Shown in pieces: positions 8,510-17,920 of a stretch of 64,000 bases of DNA. The notes under the pieces were generated by a model. It searched no databases, was not told the origin of the DNA, and saw only the letters and a program-made list of their open reading frames with translations. Position numbers and translations under genes: made by a program. The DNA comes from Paracoccaceae bacterium. Lineage in GTDB: Bacteria; Pseudomonadota; Alphaproteobacteria; Rhodobacterales; Rhodobacteraceae. Location of the stretch: assembly GCA_009842205.1 (NCBI GenBank), contig VYFX01000009.1, forward strand, positions 1 to 64,000. Direction: 5' to 3'. Numbering within the stretch: position 1 is the first letter of the stretch; every line of letters starts with the position of its first letter.

Positions 8510-9100
8510 TCAACTCAGGGGTATATGATTATGGCTTTCTGAATCCTGGTAGATTGAAGATAATCTTGAATATGACTCATCAATTCGCTTTCTTTGCGAA
8601 CCAAGTTTATTTTCCATACCAGTAGACAACTCATCAATTGAGCGACATTTCCAGTAATGGTTTTTTCTTGAATAGTTGCCATTTTGGATACGGAAAACTT
8701 CACTCAGAATCTTGAGATCATGGGGTATATGGAATGCATCCCGTGTATCAATATACTCATAGAGGTAATAAAAATTGTCAAAACCAGACCAAGTAATTGC
8801 AGAGAGGCAGAGGGAACAGGGCTCATGCGTTGATAAAAACAGGCAATCCCTAGGGCTTGGTCTTTGTTCCCTTGGTAACGTAAAATAACCGTTAAGAGTT
8901 GATATTTCCCCATGAAAAAGGGGATTCTGTGTTTCCTTGTTTGTTTCGGCAATTATCAGGGAAAGGTCATTTTTCCTTAATATTGCTGCACCGAAAATCT
9001 TATCTCCACGGGTAACTCCAATTTCGGTCAAAGGGATAATATCGAATTCAATCACATCCAAAAAACGCTTTGCAAGTTCTATATCTGTGAAGTCTTTCAT
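8510..9100 (-). CDS. Cytidine/cytosine deaminase-like zinc enzyme
   Basis: Member of the cytidine deaminase-like superfamily, hydrolysing an amino group from a nucleobase or nucleoside. The zinc site is complete: H63-x-E65 in FHGEISTL, and C95 and C98 in HEPCSLC. The HGEISTL wording resembles fungal-type cytosine deaminases and some bacterial nucleoside deaminases more than TadA. ATG at 9100 has a good AGAGG site and is preferred over upstream codons that would add nine residues. The C-terminal 60 residues (charged, ending near HNHIPLS) match nothing I recognise. It lies directly downstream of a MazE-like antitoxin, in the place a toxin would occupy. The substrate is unknown. Confidence 0.72.
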   Translation of the reverse strand: MKDFTDIELAKRFLDVIEFDIIPLTEIGVTRGDKIFGAAILRKNDLSLIIAETNKETQNPLFHGEISTLNGYFTLPREQRPSPRDCLFLSTHEPCSLCLSAITWSGFDNFYYLYEYIDTRDAFHIPHDLKILSEVFRIQNGNYSRKNHYWKCRSIDELSTGMENKLGSQRKRIDESYSRLSSIYQDSESHNHIPLS

Positions 9101-9161
9101 CCCAACCTCTACTTGTGAAAGCATCAATTAAAACAAATTCATTACTGGAATATTTTCTCCG

Positions 9162-9401
9162 CTACCACAACTCTTTACCTTGCGGAGAACCCCAATCCAC
9201 TTCCTGATGTTGGTTTTCATCCGTAATTTGATTTAAAAGAGTATCAAGATCATATTTTTGCTCTGAAATTGCAATTTTGTTGGATTTTATCTTCAATTTA
9301 ACAGCTGATCCTTCTTGAACACCACATTGTTCAGTGATTGTATTGGGTATATTGGCAGCCAAGAGATTAACCCATTTCACAACTTTCTGGATCGTAATCA
9401 T
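9162..9401 (-). CDS. MazE-like antitoxin (AbrB/SpoVT fold)
   Basis: A 79-residue protein matching MazE antitoxins along its length. The N-terminal swapped-hairpin DNA-binding part reads MITIQKVVKWVNLLAANIP (residues 1-19), where the usual form is WGNSLALRIP. The tail YDLDTLLNQIT...EVDWGSPQGKELW is the typical toxin-wrapping C-terminus. The start at 9401 has an AGGA site 7 nt upstream. MazE normally precedes an endoribonuclease gene mazF; here the next gene is a deaminase-like protein, and the 61-bp gap cannot encode MazF. It is therefore an orphan or a re-purposed antitoxin. The G-to-V change in the WGN motif may alter DNA binding. Confidence 0.72.
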   Translation of the reverse strand: MITIQKVVKWVNLLAANIPNTITEQCGVQEGSAVKLKIKSNKIAISEQKYDLDTLLNQITDENQHQEVDWGSPQGKELW

Positions 9402-9528
9402 GCAATTTCCTTTCTGCATCAACTATTAAATCCTACTCACAATAACTTGCTTTGCTACTTTCCTGTTTGATTTGTGAATCGAAGCCGAATATTCCTTTTT
9501 TATATAGCTGACTTGTCTGGAAATAGGG

Positions 9529-10074
9529 TTAGAATACTGATGGTATTTCACCTGGCTTGGATGAAACTTCAAAAAGCTGTTGAGCATATTCAGCCTCGGA
9601 TCTCCGACAAATCATAAACCACTTGGTTTCAGATTCAAACCAGAAAGCAACAGCAATCTGTCCAAATCTGGTCCGCCGAAATGTCCCCTTCCTCATTTTA
9701 TCCTTGTTCAGATCGATTGGGGTGTTCTTGGCTAGAACCTCCCTGATAAAATTTCCTTCTATTTCAAAAACCGAACGCAAATCACTGATATCCCATATAA
9801 GGGTATCTTCTTCACCCATCTTGTGATTCAGGTCTTCAATCAGTTCTCCTACCCGTTCAAGAGGTACAAACAATAGCAATTCGTCTGGTGACATCCAGGC
9901 GATTGATGTTTGATCTTCGGTGCTTATTTTTCCCCGGACCGGTACCTTTACCCCGGTTACTTCGACAATTGCATCTTGTAGCGTTTTTGACTTGAGATCA
10001 CCACGAAACAATATCATCCCGACATCATCGAGCAAGTTTAGTTTAGGAGTACTACCAACAGTCGCTTTAGCCAT
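9529..10074 (-). CDS. soxG: Sarcosine oxidase gamma subunit
   Basis: Gamma subunit of the heterotetrameric sarcosine oxidase, which oxidises sarcosine to glycine and passes the methylene group to tetrahydrofolate. The 181-residue protein shows SoxG features: WMSPDELLLFVP near the centre, SDLRSVFEIEG, and RRTRFGQIAVAFW near the C-terminus. Normal length. It is the last gene of the soxBDAG operon, starting 11 nt after the soxA stop. The gene order B-D-A-G is the standard one. Assignment is by family resemblance and position together. Confidence 0.88.
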   Translation of the reverse strand: MAKATVGSTPKLNLLDDVGMILFRGDLKSKTLQDAIVEVTGVKVPVRGKISTEDQTSIAWMSPDELLLFVPLERVGELIEDLNHKMGEEDTLIWDISDLRSVFEIEGNFIREVLAKNTPIDLNKDKMRKGTFRRTRFGQIAVAFWFESETKWFMICRRSEAEYAQQLFEVSSKPGEIPSVF

Positions 10075-10085
10075 TTGTATTTTAC

Positions 10086-13079
10086 CTAATCCGTATTGTA
10101 GGCAATGTGGCTGACAATTTTGGCCTTGATCATTTTATTGCCACAGTTGAATTTAATTACTTCCCCCATTCTTTCAGTTCCCCGTTCAACCAGACCCATT
10201 GCTATTGGTCGTTTCAGAATCGGTGAATAATAGGTGGAAGTTACCCTGCCTTCCATTTTGGGATGATCGAATTCATTCTTGGTTTCACATTGTGCATAAA
10301 CGCCATGGGGTAATGGCTCATCATTATCCAAAACTTCCAAACCCACCAGCTTCCAACGGTCAGGATCAGTCAAATATGATCTTTGTTGACCTCTCTTGCC
10401 AAGGAAATCATCCTTTTTCTTTGATATGGCCCAGTCCAAACCCAAATCCTGGGGTATTATGGTTCCATCAGTCTCATCTCCAATCATGATGAAGCCCTTT
10501 TCAGCCCTGAGGACATGAAGGGCCTCTGTTCCATACGGCTCAATGGAAAACTCTTGACCAGCTTCATGGATTTTTTCCCATAGCTCAAGTCCCTCCGAAG
10601 CCCTAACGGAAATTTCAAACGAAAGTTCACCGGAAAAAGAAATCCTGTAAACCTGAACCTCATGCCCTCCAAGAATTCCCTTCTTCCATGACATGAAGGG
10701 CAATGCCTCCTCACCGAGATCCATTCCTCCGAGTTTGTCCAAAACGTTTCTGGCGTCCGGTCCTGCGACACCGATCTGAACATACTGATCAGTAATGTTG
10801 GCAGTATAAACCCGCCAATCCCACCATTCACATTGGAGCCAGTCTTCTAGCCAGCCATGAATGTGGTCTGCCCCACCGGTCGTTGTATGGCACAAGAAAG
10901 TTGTTTCATCCAATCGAGCCACAACCCCGTCATCCATCAGGAAACCATTTTCATCGCACATCAATCCATACCTGCATCGGCTGGGCTTGAGGGTGCTTAT
11001 GGCATTGGTGTAAATCAGGTCAAGAAACTTGGCTGCATCTTTTCCCTTGACAAGTATTTTTCCCAATGTGGTTGCGTCCAGCATGCCCACAGTCGTCCTT
11101 ACCCTTAGGGTTTCACGATTGACGGCATTTTCAACCGATTCTCCCTCCAGCAGGTAACAATATGGGCGTCGCCAATCCGAAACCGGCTCCCAATGGGCAT
11201 TTTGTGATACATGCCAGGCATCAATGGGGGTTTTTCTGGTAGGCTTGAACAACTCCTTGCCGGCGGAACCTGCTATTGCTCCAAGAGGTATGGGTGAGTA
11301 TGGTGGGCGGAAAGTCGTGGTACCCACCTTGTCCATCGGTATACCAAGGTTATGGGAAACCAGGGCGATACCGTTGACGTTGGAAGTTTTACCCTGATCA
11401 GTGGCCATCCCAAGTGTCGTATATCGTTTAGAATGTTCAATACTTTCAAATCCCTCAAGTACAGCCAGATCAATATCAGATACCTTGACGTCATTCTGGT
11501 AATCCACCCAGGCTTTCATCTTCTTTTTGGGCTTCATGCTATAAGGGATCAACCAGGTACCATGGCATCTGTCCTCGGTGATCTCCCGGGTATGGGGAAG
11601 TTGTATTTCAGGAAGGTCCTTGTCGAATTCCCGGGCAACCTGCCTGACGATTTGTTCAACTTGGGAAGGAATCTCATGCAATTGCAGGTATCCGTTGGCT
11701 GAACCGACAGGAAAAATATTCTGCTTGCCATGGCTGTCTATGGGTGGGTGCTTCCAATCGGGAACAAACATGACCTTCGTTTCATCCCATTTAAGTTTGC
11801 CGTTGCAATGAGACCACAAATGAACGGTTGGAGACCACCCTCCTGACACAGCAATTGATTCACAACCAATTTTTTCAAGGGATGTCCCTTCACCTACTTG
11901 GGAACACATTTCCAGACCCGAGACGGTTTTCTTGCCCAAAACTTCACCGATACCCCGGGCGGGTTCAATCCTTAACCCCAAGTTTTTGGCCCTGGTTGGC
12001 AAGGTTCCCCTGATTTCCATCCGAGTATCAAGTATCAAGGGAACTGACAGTCCTACTTCTGCCAAAGCTATGGCAGTCCTGTAAGCATCATCATTATTGG
12101 TTATTATGGCTGTTCGATCACCTGGCGATACGCCATAATTTATCAGATAATCTCGGACCCCGGAAGCCAATCTTACTCCGGGAAGGTCATTTCCGGCAAA
12201 ACAAAGGGGTCTTTCAATGGCCCCAGTTGCCAGCACAATCCGCTTGGTCCTGATCTTCCACAATCTCCTCTTAAGGTAACCGCTCTTCCCCGATGTATTT
12301 GGAAACCTTTCATCAGCAATGACAAAACCATGGTCATAAATACCGGAAACCGAGGTTCGTGACCTCATGGTCACATTTTTGCTTGAAAAAAGTTCCAGCA
12401 GTGTTGAATCCACCCAATCCTGGGAAGCCCCTTCACCAAACTCGGCATGATCCTGAACCAATCTACCACCAAAATTCGGCGACTGTTCCAGAAGAAGAAT
12501 CCTCAATCCTGTTTCAGCCAGCAGCCTGGTTGCAAGCAACCCGGCCATTCCCCCACCAACGACAAGTATATCAGTGTGTAAATAGAAGTGCTCATAGTGA
12601 TCGACATCGTTCTGATTCGGGGGCTGTCCCAAACCTGCCGATTGTCTTATTGCCGGTTCGAAAAGATGTTTCCAGGCTTGTCTTGGAGCCATGAATGTCT
12701 TGTAATAAAATCCGGCCGGAATAAGGTTGGAACCAAGGTTTGCCATACTTCCAATATCAGTCTCTAGGGTAGGCCAATGGTTTTGGCTTTTTACTTCCAA
12801 CCCCTCTGCAAGTTCTGTTATTGTTCCTACCTGATTGGGTTCGCGTTCTCCATCCTTGCCAATGGTAAACAAGGCATTTGGTTCTTCTGGTCCACTGGCA
12901 ACAATCCCTCTTGGTCTGTGGTATTTGAAACTTCTACCTACCACTTTTTGATCGTTTGCCATCAAGGCCGAAGCAACCGTATCTCCCTCGAAACCCTTGA
13001 ATTTCCTGCCGTTGAATCTAAAATTCAGGGGTTTGCTTCGATCGATAAATCTACCACCGGTAGGGAGTCGTGTGCTCAT
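10086..13079 (-). CDS. soxA: Sarcosine oxidase alpha subunit
   Basis: Large alpha subunit of tetrameric sarcosine oxidase, in the cytoplasm. The 997-residue protein has an N-terminal 2Fe-2S-ferredoxin-like fold (NFRFNGRKFKGFEGDTVASA, about residues 19-38), a dinucleotide-binding domain starting near 170 (VVGGGMAGLLATRL), and a C-terminal aminomethyltransferase (GcvT-like) domain from about 600 that binds folate. Length is as expected. Its start overlaps the soxD stop by 4 nt (ATGA), indicating translational coupling. Together with SoxB, SoxD and SoxG it makes the full enzyme for the last step of choline/betaine breakdown. Confidence 0.95.
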   Translation of the reverse strand: MSTRLPTGGRFIDRSKPLNFRFNGRKFKGFEGDTVASALMANDQKVVGRSFKYHRPRGIVASGPEEPNALFTIGKDGEREPNQVGTITELAEGLEVKSQNHWPTLETDIGSMANLGSNLIPAGFYYKTFMAPRQAWKHLFEPAIRQSAGLGQPPNQNDVDHYEHFYLHTDILVVGGGMAGLLATRLLAETGLRILLLEQSPNFGGRLVQDHAEFGEGASQDWVDSTLLELFSSKNVTMRSRTSVSGIYDHGFVIADERFPNTSGKSGYLKRRLWKIRTKRIVLATGAIERPLCFAGNDLPGVRLASGVRDYLINYGVSPGDRTAIITNNDDAYRTAIALAEVGLSVPLILDTRMEIRGTLPTRAKNLGLRIEPARGIGEVLGKKTVSGLEMCSQVGEGTSLEKIGCESIAVSGGWSPTVHLWSHCNGKLKWDETKVMFVPDWKHPPIDSHGKQNIFPVGSANGYLQLHEIPSQVEQIVRQVAREFDKDLPEIQLPHTREITEDRCHGTWLIPYSMKPKKKMKAWVDYQNDVKVSDIDLAVLEGFESIEHSKRYTTLGMATDQGKTSNVNGIALVSHNLGIPMDKVGTTTFRPPYSPIPLGAIAGSAGKELFKPTRKTPIDAWHVSQNAHWEPVSDWRRPYCYLLEGESVENAVNRETLRVRTTVGMLDATTLGKILVKGKDAAKFLDLIYTNAISTLKPSRCRYGLMCDENGFLMDDGVVARLDETTFLCHTTTGGADHIHGWLEDWLQCEWWDWRVYTANITDQYVQIGVAGPDARNVLDKLGGMDLGEEALPFMSWKKGILGGHEVQVYRISFSGELSFEISVRASEGLELWEKIHEAGQEFSIEPYGTEALHVLRAEKGFIMIGDETDGTIIPQDLGLDWAISKKKDDFLGKRGQQRSYLTDPDRWKLVGLEVLDNDEPLPHGVYAQCETKNEFDHPKMEGRVTSTYYSPILKRPIAMGLVERGTERMGEVIKFNCGNKMIKAKIVSHIAYNTD

Positions 13080-13426
13080 GAAAACTTCTCCGCATTATCC
13101 GAATTCAAGCCAGTTTCCTGTCCTGTTCTTCTGCTTTTGATTACCTCCATTATCCGGGGTGGTGGCTTTAAGGTTTGGGCCGGATAAGTTCCAAAAACCT
13201 CCTGGGTAACCGTACACCGTGCAACATGAAACCATTTACCACAGCCCATGGCATGGCGCCATCTTTCCAGAATAATTCCCTTGGGATTTTCCCGCAGAAA
13301 CAGATAACCCTCAAAATCATCATCGGTGGAATCCGGCCCTTCACGCTTCAAATGCGCCTCACCGCCCGATACCAATTCGGTTTCGTCCGCTTCAATTCCA
13401 CAATAGGGGCAAACGAGTTTTAACAT
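13076..13426 (-). CDS. soxD: Sarcosine oxidase delta subunit
   Basis: Small zinc-binding delta subunit. The 116-residue protein has the expected zinc ligands C6 and C9 (CPYCG) and H58 and C62 (RWRHAMGCGKWFH), matching the Cys-Cys-His-Cys set described for the structurally characterised enzyme with a one-residue shift. The conserved YLFLRENPKG and FGTYPA segments are present. The C-terminal tail after about residue 95 is longer than in many homologues. It lies between soxB (51 nt upstream) and soxA (4-nt overlap). Confidence 0.92.
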   Translation of the reverse strand: MLKLVCPYCGIEADETELVSGGEAHLKREGPDSTDDDFEGYLFLRENPKGIILERWRHAMGCGKWFHVARCTVTQEVFGTYPAQTLKPPPRIMEVIKSRRTGQETGLNSDNAEKFS

Positions 13427-13477
13427 CTTTGACCTACAATCATTTCGGAGAAACCATCATTGTCATTCTTCATGCTA

Positions 13478-14725
13478 CTAGTGGGCGACCCCGGCAGCAA
13501 CACTCTCATCGATAAATCTGCCTTCCTTGAACCTGTCCAAACTAAAGGGGCTTGCCAAAACACCGGGTTCCCCTTTGGCTACCAGCTCGGCCATGGCCCA
13601 GCCAGAACCGGGAATCGATTTGAATCCTCCCGTTCCCCAGCCGCAGTTGATGAAGATATTGTCAACGGGAGTTTTTGAAATTATCGGAGACCTGTCACCG
13701 GTCATGTCAACTATACCACCCCATTGCCTCAGCATCTTCAAGCGGGAAATGATTGGAAACATCTCCACTAGGGCCCTGACCGTATTCTCGATGTGGATAA
13801 AGGAACCCCTTTGTGAATAGTTGTTGAATTGGTCGGCACCTCCACCGATTACCATTTCTCCCTTATCCGACTGGCTGATATAACCATGCACCGTATTGGC
13901 CATGACAACCACATCAAGGCAAGGTTTGACCGGTTCAGAAACAAGGGCCTGCAAGGCAACCGATTCAATCGGCAACCGAAAACCAGCTTTTTCAGCAAGA
14001 ACGCCGGAATGTCCAGCAACGACCATTCCCAACTTCTTACATCTGATCTTTCCTCTGGATGTTTGCAATTCCAGGGCTCCATTGGTTTGTGGATTGATAT
14101 CTGTGACCTCGCACTTCTGGATTATATCCATACCCATGTCCGAACAGGCTCGGGCATATCCCCAGGCCACAGCATCATGTCTTGCCGTACCACCCCTTGG
14201 TTGCCACAAGGCTCCGAGAATGGGATATCTGGGACAATCAATATTGATTATCTTGCACAGTTCCTTGACCTGATCCGGCAGAATATATTCGGTCTTTATC
14301 CCCTGAATGACATTGGCTGAATTTATCCTTTGATAACCTCTGGCTTCATGGTGGGTCTGTGCCAGCATCATGACACCCCTGGGGCTGAACATAATATTGT
14401 AGTTCATGTCCTGGCTTAAAGTTTCATATAGGCTTCGGGACTTTTCGTAGATCGCTGCTGAAGCATCTTGAAGGTAATTTGATCTGATTATGGTTGTATT
14501 CCTGCCGGTATTCCCGCCACCCAACCATCCTTTTTCCAGAATAGCCACATTTTTAATACCATGGTTCTTGCCGAGGTAATAGGCTGTCGCCAAGCCATGC
14601 CCACCTGCCCCTACAATTACGACATCATAACTTTCCTTGGGTTCGGGCGATTTCCAGGCCCTTTCCCAACCGGTATGGTAATTAAGGGATTGTCTGACAA
14701 GGGAAAAAAGCGAATACTTCTTCAA
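13478..14725 (-). CDS. soxB: Sarcosine oxidase beta subunit
   Basis: Beta subunit with the sarcosine-oxidising FAD site and the covalently bound FMN. It has the FAD motif GAGGHGLATAYYL (about residues 39-51), GGGNTGRNTTIIRSNY (69-84), the GGTARHDAVAWGYARA segment whose His (H183) is the probable FMN attachment site, and the C-terminal NCGWGTGGFKSIPGSG. The chosen start is the TTG at 14725, giving KKYSLFSLVRQ, the usual SoxB N-terminus. A TTG at 14752 would add nine residues. First gene of soxBDAG; its promoter should lie in the AT-rich region upstream. Length 415 residues, normal. Confidence 0.93.
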   Translation of the reverse strand: MKKYSLFSLVRQSLNYHTGWERAWKSPEPKESYDVVIVGAGGHGLATAYYLGKNHGIKNVAILEKGWLGGGNTGRNTTIIRSNYLQDASAAIYEKSRSLYETLSQDMNYNIMFSPRGVMMLAQTHHEARGYQRINSANVIQGIKTEYILPDQVKELCKIINIDCPRYPILGALWQPRGGTARHDAVAWGYARACSDMGMDIIQKCEVTDINPQTNGALELQTSRGKIRCKKLGMVVAGHSGVLAEKAGFRLPIESVALQALVSEPVKPCLDVVVMANTVHGYISQSDKGEMVIGGGADQFNNYSQRGSFIHIENTVRALVEMFPIISRLKMLRQWGGIVDMTGDRSPIISKTPVDNIFINCGWGTGGFKSIPGSGWAMAELVAKGEPGVLASPFSLDRFKEGRFIDESVAAGVAH

Positions 14726-14752
14726 AACTGAGCCTAGGGTACAAATTAGCAA

Positions 14753-15635
14753 AAATTAAAATGGTTACTTATTCTTAATGGAGCATGATTTCCAGATAAA
14801 TCCTTGAAAGTAATTTGGATAAATCATGTAGGCTCAATTATTTCACTGGCTCAAAATGAATACCTCCTACTCCTTAACCTGCAAATATTAATTTTGGAAC
14901 TTATGTATTTAGGTTGACAACCCCCTTTTGTGATAAATACCTTCTACATACAAAGGGACGGTCAAAACTGCCCCTTCTGTATTCGTTATTCTTCTATGAA
15001 TTACTGCTTGATAAGTTAGATTGCCGAGGTTTTTCGGGTTGCTGAATGATTCGCTTTATTATAACAAAAAGACTTTAGCCAAGGCGAATTCAGACATCGC
15101 TTCCAGGGTGAATAGGGGCCGAATCAATCAGAAAAATCATTGGTTTGGTTCAGATTTATTATTTTATTATCAAACCAAAAAATCCATTTTGGCTTTGTCA
15201 ACACTTCAAGTCCACTTTTCCTGATTTAAGCCAACAGGCAAATTCAAATGATGAGGATGGAAATCCACCACCAATTCAATTGCCAATTCAAACAGAAGGG
15301 ACAGTGTAATATTCGAAGTATCGTTTCTGCAGGTGAATTTTTATTGTCAAGAGAATTGCTTCACCAGTTGTCATACGATGTTTCCCTTGTTGGAATTCAG
15401 CAAACAATTATCCAGGAAAAGTTTGGGAAAATTGATCCAAACCGAGAATGTTTCCGGTAAATTTCCAACGTGACATAAACAGTCTGGAATTATGTTTGTT
15501 GTAAATATACTACAACTTAAATCAATATGAATTAACCGCTTCCCCCTGTCTCCCAGTATTCCTATGTGTCGCCTCGGCAGTAATGACACTGTCATTCAGT
15601 AATTTAACTTATCAAGGATAAAGGGATAAATAATA
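14753..15635. other. Long AT-rich intergenic region between soxB and the porin
   Basis: About 880 bp with no gene I can support. Open frames at 15021-15224 and 15248-15460 (plus) lack recognisable motifs. The region must contain the divergent promoters of soxBDAG and the porin. It also holds a terminator-like hairpin at 14953-14976 related to the porin terminator but in reverse orientation. A short palindrome lies at 15498-15516 (gttgta, 7 nt, tacaac), about 120 nt before the porin start, which could be an operator or a hairpin of the porin leader. Confidence 0.4.
14950..14993 (-). terminator. Terminator-like hairpin, inverted copy of the porin terminator
   Basis: On the minus strand this segment reads gaataacgaatacag followed by a GC-rich hairpin, closely matching 16751-16795 on the plus strand. 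The 15-nt match is exact (14977-14991 versus 16751-16765). The stem here (14953-14962 with 14967-14976, loop caaa) has one A-C mismatch and one G-T pair, so it looks like a slightly decayed copy. No minus-strand gene I recognise ends just before it. Confidence 0.55.
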
Positions 15636-16741
15636 ATGAGAAAACTTATCGTATTCGCTTCTGCCCTTGCCCTCTCCGTCAGCATGGCATTTGCCTTAGA
15701 GGAGGATGCAATGGACGAAGGGATGATGATGGAAGAGGCACCTTCCGTTGCAGTAGGAGGTTCGGGCAAGATCGGGATCAAGAACGTTGATGACAGTTCA
15801 AAACCAAATGACGAGCAATTCAAGCTGGTCCGGGCCTACAAGGTGACATTTGATTCCACGGGAACGACCGATGGCGGCCTGATGTTCGGTGCCGGTATGT
15901 CCATTCGGGATGATACCGGAGAAGAGGACAAGCCTGTTGTCAGGGGTTCCTACGTCTTCGTTGGCGGGGGTGACGGTTCCTGGAAGCTGCAGTTCGGCGG
16001 CAATGATCCTGGCATCGACCTGGCCGGCGGCTTCGGTGTTGCCGATGATCACTTAGGTGGCGGGGATGATGCAACCATTGCCCTGTCCGGTTCATTTGGA
16101 GATACCCAGTACAGGATTACCGCCGCTGATCCGGGAATTGAAATTCCTGCGCGAACAGTGAATTTCGAGCTACCTGAAAATTCTGCTGCCCGTGATGCCT
16201 ACGCAGCTGCCGTGGATGCGGACAATGACTGGTCAATCGGTGTCCGCCATTCGATCAACACGATCAATGTCGGGGTTGGCATGGATTCCGAGAGCGGACT
16301 CGCCATCGGCGTTGGTACCGACCTTTCCGGTGTGAGTACCTTCGTCTATTGGTCCAAATCCGAGTTTGGCGATGCAACAATAGTTTATGATGATCCTGTA
16401 GATGGATCTGGTGATGGCCTTGCTTCACAGGAAAACACGGGTTTGGGTGTCAAGGCTTCGATGTCCGCGGGCGAGGGTGCAACTTTCTCGGTAGCTTACT
16501 CCACACTTAAGCTTAAGCAGGATGTAGCCCCCCTAGTACAGGCAACCTTGGTGGAACCGCAAAAACCAAGTTGATCGAGGTTGATTTCTCCTATGATCTT
16601 GGTGGCGGTGCCACCCTCAATGTCGGTATTGACAAAGAGGATGCTGAAAAAATAGAACCTGGTGGTGGTTTTCCTGGCGTAGGGAGCATCACTCCAACGG
16701 ATACCACAACGCTTGAAGCGGCAATTGCCTTTTCCTTCTAA
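15636..16741 (+). pseudogene. Outer-membrane porin, frameshifted at a C6 tract
   Basis: Beta-barrel porin-like protein with a signal peptide (MRKLIVFASALALSVSMAFA, residues 1-20), an acidic Met-rich start of the mature part (EEDAMDEGMMMEE), and alternating polar/hydrophobic strands. The first frame stops at 16574 after 312 residues, without a barrel-closing end. The missing end lies in another frame: inserting one C into the six-C run at 16528-16533 joins QDVAPP to STGNLGGTAK and continues to a stop at 16741. The restored protein of about 368 residues ends IAFSF, with the C-terminal Phe that outer-membrane proteins need. This may be a pseudogene, a phase-variable gene or a sequence error. GC content is higher than in the flanks, as expected for a highly expressed porin. 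Confidence 0.75.
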
Positions 16742-16763
16742 ATCAAGTAAGAATAACGAATAC

Positions 16764-16797
16764 AGTAGGGGCGGTCAAAAACCGCCCCTTTGTATTA
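16764..16797 (+). terminator. Rho-independent terminator of the porin gene
   Basis: A perfect 9-bp stem (16767-16775 aggggcggt with 16781-16789 accgcccct) around the loop caaaa, followed by a short T-rich run. It lies 25 nt after the restored porin stop at 16741. Its position after the second-frame stop, not after 16574, supports 16741 as the true end of the gene. Confidence 0.8.
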
Positions 16798-16965
16798 TGG
16801 ATGGTATTTACCACAATTAGGGTTTGTTAACTTAAATATATTACCCCCTGATTTTCTATTTCTTCCCATTTTTCGGATTTATTTGTCAATTCATTTACAC
16901 CTTGCTCCGGGAATAGAGAAAATTTCATCGGTTGAATAGCAACTATAAAATCTCAAATCTAATGA

Positions 16966-17892
16966 ATGGAAATTTGGCTCCCCGGAATAATTTTATCAGC
17001 AATTGCATCAGGCATAATTGTCTTGATACTTTTCAAGCAAAGATCAGGAAAGGCAGAAGGGAACCTTGAGCTCCAAGTGTATGCCGGACAGCTTGATGAA
17101 CTGGAGCAAATGCATCGTGAAGAACTCATTCCTTCAAATGAATTATCCCAAGCCAAAAGTGAGTTGGGCCGGAAGATATTAAACTCGGACAAGCAGTTTC
17201 AAAATACCGATATTGCTGAGGTCGGGCAGTTTGATCGCCGAACATTTTTTCTTTCAATCATCATATTTTTTTCCTTGATGATTGGCTCTCAACTTATCCA
17301 TAATTTTCTTGGTAATCCCGGATATAGTGACCAACCCATAAATAAGCGAATTGAAATGTCTCAGACCCTGAAGGATAACAGGTTAAGCCAATCGGACTAT
17401 ATTAAAACCCTGGGTAATTTTGAAGACGAGGAACGGGAATTTATTGATACAATCGAGCGATTGAATCAGGTCAAATCCCAGAACGAAGAGGATTATCAAG
17501 ATTTAATTCATATTTTCATTCAAACCAGTTTGGCCGAGGGAAAAGTCCACTTGGCTTCTCTACTTTACAACCAACTGATTTCATATATGGGTGAAGGAGT
17601 CTCACTTGATGACCTGGTTACCCAGGTTGAACTCTTGATTTACTCATCCCAGCTTTATGTGTCACCTGAGGCCGAACTAGCCATTTTGGCAATTCTTGAA
17701 CGTGACCCAACAAATGTTGATGCGAGATTTTATTTGGGGTTGATGTATGAACAGGTTGCAAGACCTGATCTGACTTTCGAGATCTGGAATGATATATTAG
17801 TTGCCAATAACGATGACGACAGCCCATTAATTGATTATATTAAATCCCATATCGGTGAAGTTGCTCAAAAGGCCGGTATTAATCTGTTTTGA
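16966..17892 (+). CDS. ccmI: CcmI-like cytochrome c biogenesis protein
   Basis: Membrane protein of the System I cytochrome c maturation pathway, which holds apocytochrome c for heme attachment. The 308-residue protein has an N-terminal helix (about 5-24), the cytoplasmic segment with the typical CcmI pattern AGQLDELEQMHREELIP...ELGRKIL (about 41-70), a second helix (about 91-112), and a C-terminal TPR-like periplasmic part (AILERDPTNVDARFYLGLMYEQ, about 240-265). It is shorter than many CcmI proteins, which run to about 400 residues. Other ccm genes are not adjacent. It is followed by ruvX on the same strand. Confidence 0.72.
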   Translation: MEIWLPGIILSAIASGIIVLILFKQRSGKAEGNLELQVYAGQLDELEQMHREELIPSNELSQAKSELGRKILNSDKQFQNTDIAEVGQFDRRTFFLSIIIFFSLMIGSQLIHNFLGNPGYSDQPINKRIEMSQTLKDNRLSQSDYIKTLGNFEDEEREFIDTIERLNQVKSQNEEDYQDLIHIFIQTSLAEGKVHLASLLYNQLISYMGEGVSLDDLVTQVELLIYSSQLYVSPEAELAILAILERDPTNVDARFYLGLMYEQVARPDLTFEIWNDILVANNDDDSPLIDYIKSHIGEVAQKAGINLF

Positions 17893-17920
17893 TAGGCATG
17901 AACTGAAATCCAGGTGAGTA

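Noticed and set aside
15021-15460. Two short plus-strand frames upstream of the porin
   Set aside because: No motif, AT-rich composition, and they lie in the expected promoter region.
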